A DNA stretch of 12,690 nucleotides from SAR86 cluster bacterium (lineage in GTDB: Bacteria > Pseudomonadota > Gammaproteobacteria > Magnimaribacterales > D2472), in assembly GCA_016779505.1 (NCBI GenBank), contig JADHNM010000030.1, positions 1 through 12,690 on the forward strand, given 5' to 3'. Shown here piece after piece: positions 7,271 through 12,690 of this stretch. Both the position numbers and the translations under genes were made by a program. The first letter of the stretch is position 1. Each line of letters opens with the position of its first letter. The notes beneath the pieces are model-generated. The model worked only from the letters and a program-made list of their open reading frames with translations, was not told the origin of the DNA and did no database searches.

Positions 7271-7888
7271 ATGCAGCCACTCATTTATAAGCAGAGAATT
7301 CAAAGATGGGGGTTTAAAAAATCCATCCTAGCTTCTTTGATATTTCATGGAGTAGCTATTTTTGGAATCAGCTTTGTTGTCATTCAGCAACCATGGGACT
7401 TTAATGAAGAAGCAATCGTGAATATTAAATTTGCTAATTCAGAGTTTGATATGCAGGGCAGAGGGTTGAATGGCTTTGAGTCTTTAAAACAAAATAGTCA
7501 ACAAGCTGCAATGGTATCTCGAGACATCAAGTCTCAAGACCAATCTCAACTCAGCGTTAGGCGTCTAGAATCTAATTCAACCTTAGAAAGTTTTGAGGCT
7601 ATTTATCTAAATGCTTGGCAAAGACAGGTTGAGACAGCTGGCTATTACGAAATTTCACGTTCAGATATTATTCAAGGTAATTTCAGAGTTCAAATTAAGT
7701 CCACAATCGATAATAGGGGTAATTTAATAGCCGCCGATATTTTGCAGTCCTCAGGCAATTCAGTGTTGGATGCTTTGGCCTTAAAAATTTTGTATCAGTC
7801 AGCTCCATTTGAGCCTTTTCCTGAAGATATGTTGGCAAACTATGAGCAGCTTGAAATCATTCGAGACTGGAATTTTACAAACTCTTAA
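7271..7888 (+). CDS. TonB-like energy transducer of the gshB locus
   Basis: TonB proteins sit in the inner membrane and pass proton-motive energy from ExbB/ExbD to outer-membrane transporters. The 205-residue product has a basic start (KQRIQRWGFKK), one membrane helix at about 18-39 with the SxxxH signature (Ser22, His26) used for ExbB/ExbD coupling, and a C-terminal TonB domain with the pattern SSGNSVLDALALKIL, then APFEPFPEDM, and ending in LEIIRDWNF. The linker (about 40-110) is Gln/Ser-rich and nearly proline-free, unlike the Pro/Glu/Lys-rich periplasmic spacer of classical TonB. The ATG one base after the gshB stop was chosen; an in-frame TTG inside gshB is less likely. No exbB or exbD is nearby. 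A role like Pseudomonas TonB3 is possible but unproven. Confidence 0.85.
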   Translation: MQPLIYKQRIQRWGFKKSILASLIFHGVAIFGISFVVIQQPWDFNEEAIVNIKFANSEFDMQGRGLNGFESLKQNSQQAAMVSRDIKSQDQSQLSVRRLESNSTLESFEAIYLNAWQRQVETAGYYEISRSDIIQGNFRVQIKSTIDNRGNLIAADILQSSGNSVLDALALKILYQSAPFEPFPEDMLANYEQLEIIRDWNFTNS

Positions 7889-7890
7889 CA

Positions 7891-8298
7891 ATGCAGATTT
7901 TAGCTTTTGATTTCGGTACACAGCACATTGGAGTGGCTGTTGGACAAACTATCACCAAGACCTCTTCTCCTTTAATGATTCTCAATGTAGCACGTGAAGG
8001 TAAAGAAATTTGGAATACAATTTCTAACCTTATTGATGAGTGGAAACCGGATCGGTTGCTTGTAGGGAAGCCGTTAAATATGGATGGCACTCCAAGCGAT
8101 ATGATGAAAAAAGTTGATCCATTTTTTCAGAAACTGCAAAAGATTAGCAATATTCCTTGTGAATTAGTGGATGAGAGATTAACCTCATTTGAGGCAAAGC
8201 AGTTGATGCAAACAGATTCAAAATATGATCGCATCGATGATTTGGCAGCCAAAATATTTTTAGATAATTGGATAGAGCATCATGTCAATTCCAACTAG
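7891..8298 (+). CDS. ruvX: RuvX/YqgF family RNase H-fold nuclease (putative pre-16S rRNA nuclease)
   Basis: This family has a Holliday-junction-resolvase-like RNase H fold, and YqgF is reported to process the 5' end of pre-16S rRNA. The 135-residue protein has the N-terminal FDFGTQHIGVAVG (6-18, catalytic Asp7), LLVGKPLNMDGTPS (56-69), VDERLTS (93-99, Glu95) and DDLAAKIFLDNW (116-127, acidic pair), matching the full family length and motif order. The ATG lies 2 bases after the tonB-like stop. In Pseudomonas, from memory, yqgE sits between these two genes; here it is absent. The 3' end overlaps dnaG by 17 bases, coupling it to the replication primase. No key residue is missing. Confidence 0.95.
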   Translation: MQILAFDFGTQHIGVAVGQTITKTSSPLMILNVAREGKEIWNTISNLIDEWKPDRLLVGKPLNMDGTPSDMMKKVDPFFQKLQKISNIPCELVDERLTSFEAKQLMQTDSKYDRIDDLAAKIFLDNWIEHHVNSN

Positions 8299-10039
8299 TT
8301 TTATTGACCAGTTATTAGACCAAACGGATATTGTTGATGTTGTAGGTCGACGCATACCTGTCAATAAAAAGGGATCAAATTTCTGGTGCCAATGTCCATT
8401 TCATGATGATTCAAATCCTTCCATGGCCGTCAATCAAGAAAAGCAGTTTTTTTATTGTTTTGTTTGTCAAGAATCTGGCAATGCCATTCACTTTATCAGA
8501 CGCTACGAAAATTTAGAATTTGTTGATGCAATAGAAACTCTCGCAAGTTCAGCTGGGATGACTGTCCCCTATGAAAATAATAGGCTTGAAAAATCTAAGC
8601 CAAGCGGCCTGGTTGAGAAAGCGGTTAAATTTTATCAAGCAAATCTAAATGAAAAAATTGCTCCCAAGGCAGTTCAATATCTAAAAGATAGAAAGATTAC
8701 TGGAGCCACAGCAAAGAAATTTAACATTGGCTATGCACAAGATAAATGGGACGGCCTTATTAACCATTTGGGCTCTGACATACCAAGCAAAGAGTTAGAT
8801 GAGTCGGGGTTATTTAGCAAGAAAGATGATCGATTCTATGATCGATTTAGAGGCAGAGTTATCTTCCCCATAAGGAATATAAAAGGTGACTTTATTGCCA
8901 TGGGCGGAAGAATCATAGATGAGGGGGAGCCAAAGTATCTGAATTCTCCTGAAACCTCTTTTTTTAATAAATCAAATGAGTTGTTTGGTTTGTATGAGGT
9001 CAAAGAGCAAGAAAAAAATATTGCCTCTCTTATAGTTGTTGAAGGGTATATGGATGTTATAGGTCTTTATGAGCATGGTATCAAAAATGCAGTAGCAACA
9101 CTCGGAACAGCTGTTACACCAAATCATGTTTCAAAGATCATGCGTTACACAAATAAAATATTTTTTGCGTTTGACGGTGATCTGGCTGGAGGTAAAGCGG
9201 CATGGAAAGCAGTTGAAAATACTTTTCCAATTATCAGAGAAGATATGAATATCCATTTTGTCTTTTTTGAGGAAGGTCATGATCCAGATTCTTACATCAA
9301 TGAATTTGGCTTGAAAGCGTTTCAAAAATTATTAGATGAGTCCATTTCTCTTTCATCCTATTTTTTATCAAAGGTCAAAGAATATAATTTAGAAACATTG
9401 GAGGGTCGTGCACAAGCCGCAGCATTTGCCATACCCATTATTAATAAAATAAATAACACTGTTATTAAAGAAGTTTATGCTAATGAGATTTCTAAATTAT
9501 GTGGCATGGATATCAAAAGCATGGATACACCCTCAAGTCCTCCCACAAGAAATGGCACCGAGCGTATTATTAGATCAAGTTCTAACAATCCGGTAAGAGT
9601 CAAGGCGGTGATTAATATATTTAGCGCTTTATTGGCTTTCCCAGCAATAGCTCAAGAATCTCTCTTTGATAAATTAAAAGATGATCCCAAATTTAGCTTT
9701 TTGTTTGTAATCCTAGATTTATACAGACAAACACCCGACATCAAACCATCTAGAGTGATTGAGAGTCTGGAATCTGAGCAAATCAAGGGATATTTTTCAG
9801 AAGCGGTGGTTGCAGGACTGGAATTATCTGAAAAGAATGCATTGAAACTTGTAAATGATTGCATGGATATTTTATTAAAAAATCAAAAAGATAGGGAGCA
9901 AACACTCAAAGACAAGTATAATGTCAGCTCGATTACGCCAGCAGAAAGAAGAGATTTACAGCAAATCATCTTAAAAAAGCAAGAAATCACTGACGATGAT
10001 CGAAATTGGTTAAAAAAATTAAGTTCAAAACAAGATTGA
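8282..10039 (+). CDS. dnaG: DNA primase
   Basis: DnaG makes the RNA primers for Okazaki fragments at the replication fork. The 585-residue protein shows all three parts. The CHC2-type zinc finger has ligands Cys38, His41, Cys59 and Cys62 within CPFHDDSNPS and YCFVCQESGNA. The RNA polymerase domain has YDRFRGRVIFPIRN (186-199), YLNSPET and the TOPRIM motifs VVEGYMDV (252-259), FAFDGDLAGGKAA (295-307) and HDPDSYIN (333-340). The C-terminal third (about 430-585), expected to bind DnaB helicase, is less conserved. The start gives IPTSFIDQLLDQTDIVDVV, which aligns with the E. coli N-terminus as I remember it. It begins 17 bases inside ruvX with only a weak Shine-Dalgarno. rpsU, which normally precedes dnaG, is not here. 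Confidence 0.97.
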   Translation: MSIPTSFIDQLLDQTDIVDVVGRRIPVNKKGSNFWCQCPFHDDSNPSMAVNQEKQFFYCFVCQESGNAIHFIRRYENLEFVDAIETLASSAGMTVPYENNRLEKSKPSGLVEKAVKFYQANLNEKIAPKAVQYLKDRKITGATAKKFNIGYAQDKWDGLINHLGSDIPSKELDESGLFSKKDDRFYDRFRGRVIFPIRNIKGDFIAMGGRIIDEGEPKYLNSPETSFFNKSNELFGLYEVKEQEKNIASLIVVEGYMDVIGLYEHGIKNAVATLGTAVTPNHVSKIMRYTNKIFFAFDGDLAGGKAAWKAVENTFPIIREDMNIHFVFFEEGHDPDSYINEFGLKAFQKLLDESISLSSYFLSKVKEYNLETLEGRAQAAAFAIPIINKINNTVIKEVYANEISKLCGMDIKSMDTPSSPPTRNGTERIIRSSSNNPVRVKAVINIFSALLAFPAIAQESLFDKLKDDPKFSFLFVILDLYRQTPDIKPSRVIESLESEQIKGYFSEAVVAGLELSEKNALKLVNDCMDILLKNQKDREQTLKDKYNVSSITPAERRDLQQIILKKQEITDDDRNWLKKLSSKQD

Positions 10040-10080
10040 AAAAATCTAATTTGGCATCACATATAGTGGACGATTTAGAA

Positions 10081-10085
10081 AGAGG
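10081..10085 (+). promoter_or_regulatory. Ribosome binding site fixing the rpoD GTG start
   Basis: AGAGG lies 6 bases before the GTG at 10092. The codon immediately before that GTG in the same frame is TGA (10089-10091), so no upstream start is possible. The next in-frame ATG would delete about 48 residues of region 1.1. GTG initiation is therefore well supported. Confidence 0.7.
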
Positions 10086-10091
10086 CATTGA

Positions 10092-11897
10092 GTGGATAAG
10101 TTAAAAAAACAAGGTTCAAGGATTGCAGAGTTAATTGAAAAAGGCCGCGAGCAAGGCTATTTAACATATGCGGACGTAAACGATCATCTTCCAGAGGATA
10201 TATCCGATCCAGATCAGGTTGATGAAATTATTGGGATGATCAATGATCTAGGTCTCCAGGTTCACGAAACTGCACCAGATGCAGATACTCTAATGCTATC
10301 TGAGTCATCCGACGACCAAGACGATATTGCTCTTGAGCAAGCAGCTGAAGCTTTAGCTGCTGTTGAGAATGAGACTGGGCGAACAACTGATCCTGTCAGA
10401 ATGTACATGCGCGAAATGGGCACTGTCGATCTCCTTACTCGAGAAGGCGAGATTGAAATTGCTAAGCGCATCGAAGAGGGCATGCGTGATTTACTCGATG
10501 CCAGCGTGCATTATCCTGGAATTGTCGAGCATATTATTGATTTTTATGAGCAGGTCAAAAGCGAAGATAAAAAATTAAGCGAGTTATTGACGGGTTTTCT
10601 TGAAGAGATGGAAGAGGTGCCTTCAGCTGGACCAGGTAGTGAGAAAGCAAAACAGTTAGAAGAGAGCGATGAAGAAGTTGATACTGGACCGGATTTAGCT
10701 GAAGTTCAAAGGCGTATGACGAATTTAAAGCGCCAATTTAACAAAACCAATAAAGTCCTTGAATCAAAAGGCAGGCACTCTAAAGAAGCTAAGGCAGAAT
10801 TTGCAAAGCTGGGACTAATTTTCCAGTTCCTTAAATTTTCACCAAAAATGTTTGAAGACCTTGCCTTCTTTGCGCGCAGCGACTTAGCCGAAATTCGTTT
10901 GCATGAAAAAAGAATTCAGTTTTTATTTGTAAAATCAGCACGAGTTCCTCGAAAAGATTTCATTGCGATGTACAGTGACAACATCACCAAGGTGAAATGG
11001 ATTGATTCTTTAATAAATAACAAAAAATACTCTAAAAAATCTTTAGAGCACATTAAGCCAGATGTAGTTATTGCTCAGAAATCTATCAAAGCTGTTGAGG
11101 AAAGAGTTGGTCTAAGTGTTAAGGATATCAAAGAAATTAATCGTGCCATGTCCATGGGCGAAACAAAGATGAGACGAGCCAAAAAAGATATGGTTGAGGC
11201 GAATCTTAGGCTTGTAATCTCAATTGCCAAAAAATATACAAATAGAGGTTTGCAGTTTTTAGATTTGATTCAAGAGGGCAACATCGGTCTCATGAAAGCA
11301 GTTGATAAGTTTGAGTATAGAAGAGGCTATAAGTTTTCTACTTATGCAACTTGGTGGATTAGACAGGCAATTACAAGATCCATTGCTGATCAGGCAAGAA
11401 CAATCAGAATCCCTGTTCATATGATTGAAACCATCAATAAATTAAATCGAGTGTCTCGCCAGATGATGCAAGAAATGGGAAGGGAGCCTACTCCAGAAGA
11501 GTTAAGTAAAGAGTTGGATATGCCTGAAGATAAAGTCAGAAAAGTACTCAAAATTGCCAAAGAGCCGATTTCAATGGAAACGCCTATCGGCGATGATGAG
11601 GATTCAAACTTGGGCGATTTTATTGAAGATACTGTGATTCATTCACCATTAAAAAATGCAACTGAAGGCAGCCTTCACTTTGCGACGGATGACGTGCTTT
11701 CATCATTAACTGCTAGAGAAGCTAAGGTCTTAAGAATGAGGTTTGGTATCGGTATGAATACAGATCACACCTTAGAAGAGGTTGGAAAACAATTTGATGT
11801 TACCAGGGAAAGAATTCGTCAAATAGAAGCCAAAGCTTTAAGAAAATTGAGACATCCTAGCCGCTCAAGTCATTTAAAGAATTTCTTAGACGAGTAA
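10092..11897 (+). CDS. rpoD: RNA polymerase primary sigma factor (sigma-70)
   Basis: RpoD directs core RNA polymerase to housekeeping promoters. The 601-residue protein is full length (E. coli 613). Region 1.1 spans about 1-80 (EQGYLTYADVNDHLPEDI). Region 1.2 starts at TDPVRMYMREMG (99-110). An acidic, gammaproteobacterial-type non-conserved region runs to about 365. Region 2 follows (366-437), with the -10-reading segment FSTYATWWIRQAITRSIADQ. Region 3 includes ETPIGDDEDSNLGDFIEDT, and region 4 (about 535-601) has a helix-turn-helix, VGKQFDVTRERIRQIEAKAL. Region 4 is nearly identical to E. coli, so standard TTGACA/TATAAT promoters are expected in this genome. It starts at GTG, 52 bases after dnaG. 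It converges on the yrbL-like gene with a 5-base gap and no visible terminator. Confidence 0.98.
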   Translation: MDKLKKQGSRIAELIEKGREQGYLTYADVNDHLPEDISDPDQVDEIIGMINDLGLQVHETAPDADTLMLSESSDDQDDIALEQAAEALAAVENETGRTTDPVRMYMREMGTVDLLTREGEIEIAKRIEEGMRDLLDASVHYPGIVEHIIDFYEQVKSEDKKLSELLTGFLEEMEEVPSAGPGSEKAKQLEESDEEVDTGPDLAEVQRRMTNLKRQFNKTNKVLESKGRHSKEAKAEFAKLGLIFQFLKFSPKMFEDLAFFARSDLAEIRLHEKRIQFLFVKSARVPRKDFIAMYSDNITKVKWIDSLINNKKYSKKSLEHIKPDVVIAQKSIKAVEERVGLSVKDIKEINRAMSMGETKMRRAKKDMVEANLRLVISIAKKYTNRGLQFLDLIQEGNIGLMKAVDKFEYRRGYKFSTYATWWIRQAITRSIADQARTIRIPVHMIETINKLNRVSRQMMQEMGREPTPEELSKELDMPEDKVRKVLKIAKEPISMETPIGDDEDSNLGDFIEDTVIHSPLKNATEGSLHFATDDVLSSLTAREAKVLRMRFGIGMNTDHTLEEVGKQFDVTRERIRQIEAKALRKLRHPSRSSHLKNFLDE

Positions 11898-11902
11898 GCG
11901 GT

Positions 11903-12541
11903 TTACTTCCAATTCCCATTGCGGCCGCTTAGGTCCCAATGAATTCTGCTCCACATAAGTTCTATGCGTCTCTCTACATAGATTCTTGCAAAAAACTTGC
12001 TGTATTTGGGCAGTGGTATGAATGATTTGCTTCCTAGCCCATCAATTATCTTTAGGACCAAAGCATTATTTTCTTTTTTGATAACAAGATTATGAGGGAT
12101 GATGTTTTTGGTTAATACAAGATGAGCTCTCAGCCAATTTTCAAAGTTGCTTAATGCGCTTTTAATCTCAGGTGTTAGGCCTTCTCTAAATAGGTAAGCT
12201 TCTAGAGTTTCTGCTATTTCTCCATCATTTGTAATGAGTTCAGTCTCTGAAGCAGGCCCTAGATTTGTTTCAACCATTCCATGCCACTTAGCTAAATGCT
12301 TCCAAATCGAAGAATTTATTGGAGAGATAATAGCTTTTTGTTTATATGCCTTTTCTTCACGCAAATTATCATCAAGACCATCACTGTTTCCTAGACGCTT
12401 ATACCATGCTGAGTTTTTTTGGAGATTCTCTAGGAGATTCGCATGAAGTACTTTGAGGCATCTTTTTGGATTTGTTGGGTTGATATAACATTTTCTGTTA
12501 CCGCCCTCTGCAAAAGATTGCACTCCATCTAAGTTAATCAT
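11903..12541 (-). CDS. YrbL-like protein (PhoP regulatory network protein family, kinase-like fold)
   Basis: YrbL in enterobacteria is a Mg2+/PhoP-regulated protein of unknown biochemical role with a protein-kinase-like fold. The product here (212 residues from the chosen start) shares GGNRKCYINP, KRCLKV, the WHGMVETNLG segment, a catalytic-loop-like IIPHNLVIKK and LKIIDGLGSKSFIPL, the order I recall for E. coli YrbL. The ATG at 12541 was chosen because MINLDGVQSFAEGGNRKCY has the same spacing to RKCY as the remembered E. coli N-terminus. An ATG at 12559 would add six residues, and neither start has a good Shine-Dalgarno. The kinase-like Asp is followed by GLG rather than FG, so activity is uncertain. 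It converges on rpoD and is divergent from the tRNA. Confidence 0.75.
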   Translation of the reverse strand: MINLDGVQSFAEGGNRKCYINPTNPKRCLKVLHANLLENLQKNSAWYKRLGNSDGLDDNLREEKAYKQKAIISPINSSIWKHLAKWHGMVETNLGPASETELITNDGEIAETLEAYLFREGLTPEIKSALSNFENWLRAHLVLTKNIIPHNLVIKKENNALVLKIIDGLGSKSFIPLPKYSKFFARIYVERRIELMWSRIHWDLSGRNGNWK

Positions 12542-12574
12542 TTGAGAATAATAACCCATGATAAAACTTGAAAC

Positions 12575-12598
12575 ATCACTAATACTTCCCTAAGTGAT
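12575..12598. repeat. Dyad ATCACT-N12-AGTGAT between the yrbL-like gene and the tRNA
   Basis: Six-base inverted arms (12575-12580 and 12593-12598) flank a 12-base centre that contains the weak -35 region of the tRNA promoter. It is also 34-57 bases upstream of the yrbL-like start. This fits an operator for a dimeric regulator, but 6-base arms can arise by chance. Confidence 0.3.
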
Positions 12599-12613
12599 TT
12601 ATTCTTATATAAT
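12586..12613 (+). promoter_or_regulatory. Candidate promoter of the CAU-anticodon tRNA
   Basis: A perfect TATAAT (12608-12613) is followed directly by the GC-rich stretch GAGCGGC, the type of discriminator seen at stringently controlled stable-RNA promoters. The -35 is poor (TTCCCT at 12586-12591, 16-base spacer). Transcription would start near 12620, leaving a leader of about 20 bases to be removed by RNase P. Confidence 0.5.
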
Positions 12614-12623
12614 GAGCGGCTCT

Positions 12624-12639
12624 AAAACATATATGTTTT
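12624..12639. repeat. 16-base perfect palindrome AAAACATATATGTTTT in the tRNA leader
   Basis: The 16 bases read the same on both strands. They lie just after the predicted transcription start and end one base before the mature tRNA. The palindrome could be an operator-like site or form a weak hairpin in the precursor leader. Confidence 0.6.
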
Positions 12640-12640
12640 T

Positions 12641-12690
12641 GGGCCTGTAGCTCAGTTGGTTAGAGCAGTGGACTCATAATCCATTGGTCG
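12641..12690 (+). tRNA. tRNA with CAU anticodon (tRNA-Ile2 or elongator tRNA-Met), 3' part outside window
   Basis: Mature 5' end GGGCCTG, D arm TAGCTCAGTTGGTTAGAGC, anticodon stem GTGGA/TCCAT (with one G-U pair) closing the loop CTCATAA, with anticodon CAT at 12675-12677. The window ends in the variable loop, so the T arm and acceptor 3' strand are not seen. It is not an initiator: the first pair and D arm differ from the fMet pattern. Whether it is Met or a lysidine-modified Ile2 tRNA (TilS substrate) cannot be decided from this half, although the GC-rich acceptor start resembles Ile2 tRNAs. Confidence 0.93.

Noticed and set aside
8826..8847. Direct repeat ATGATCGATT twice, 12 bases apart
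   Set aside because: It encodes the repeated residues of the conserved DRFYDRF segment of DnaG.
10033..10047. Hairpin AGATT/AATCT at the dnaG stop
   Set aside because: A five-pair A-T-rich stem without a following T run is too weak for a terminator.
10036..10067. TTGAAA and TATAGT in the dnaG-rpoD gap as an rpoD promoter
   Set aside because: The spacer is 20 bases, outside the usual range; TTGGCA at 10051 has no good -10 at the right distance. A separate rpoD promoter is possible but not supported here.
11931..11938. NotI-like GCGGCCGC in an AT-rich region
   Set aside because: A single occurrence inside the C-terminal codons of the yrbL-like gene, with nothing to suggest a function.
11895..11941. 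Inverted repeat TAAGCGG/CCGCTTA around the rpoD stop as a bidirectional terminator
   Set aside because: The seven-base arms are 33 bases apart with no T tract, and one arm lies inside the yrbL-like gene.

Overview
The window is a very compact, AT-rich piece of a bacterial chromosome. By eye roughly 98% of it is coding, and the longest stretch without a gene is about 100 bases. The proteins (Fis, DnaG, a sigma-70 RpoD with a long non-conserved region, Coq7, a YrbL-like protein) are gammaproteobacterial. Low GC, very short spacers and overlapping stop and start codons suggest a streamlined marine lineage such as SAR86. That placement is an inference, not something proven by the sequence.

Layout. 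(1) 1-1252, plus strand: 3' end of trpD and then trpC, two steps of tryptophan synthesis. (2) 1249-4945, minus strand: fis-purH-purD-coq7, joined by 4-base overlaps or a 3-base gap, combining a nucleoid protein, the last steps of IMP synthesis plus the GAR ligase step, and a ubiquinone hydroxylase. coq7 and trpC converge with interlocked stop codons. (3) 5008-5568, minus strand: a histidine-phosphatase-family protein lying upstream of fis. (4) 5597-11897, plus strand: rsmE-gshB-tonB-like-ruvX-dnaG-rpoD, a run of housekeeping genes with almost no spacers until the 52 bases before rpoD. It starts from a 28-base divergent gap holding a symmetric AATTATAATT with a TATAAT on each strand. (5) 11903-12541, minus strand: a YrbL-like gene convergent with rpoD. 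(6) 12641 to the window end: a CAU-anticodon tRNA, cut by the window edge, behind a TATAAT promoter with a GC-rich discriminator and a 16-base perfect palindrome in its leader.

How the parts relate. Four neighbourhoods that are separate in larger gammaproteobacteria such as Pseudomonas (trpDC with coq7; fis-purHD; rsmE-gshB-tonB-yqgE-ruvX; rpsU-dnaG-rpoD) seem to have been trimmed and placed side by side. yqgE is absent between tonB and ruvX, rpsU is not next to dnaG, and the genes I remember lying between trpC and coq7 in Pseudomonas are gone. The primase and primary sigma genes therefore sit downstream of glutathione and ruvX genes.

I found no mobile element, CRISPR array, toxin-antitoxin pair, defence island or unfamiliar gene cluster. 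This is core chromosome, and I see no convincing undescribed system. The points worth a second look are small: an abrupt trpC C-terminus with a plausible continuation in the +1 frame, a diverged RsmE, a TonB-like protein without a proline-rich linker, a possibly leaderless promoter for rsmE, and the palindrome before the tRNA.
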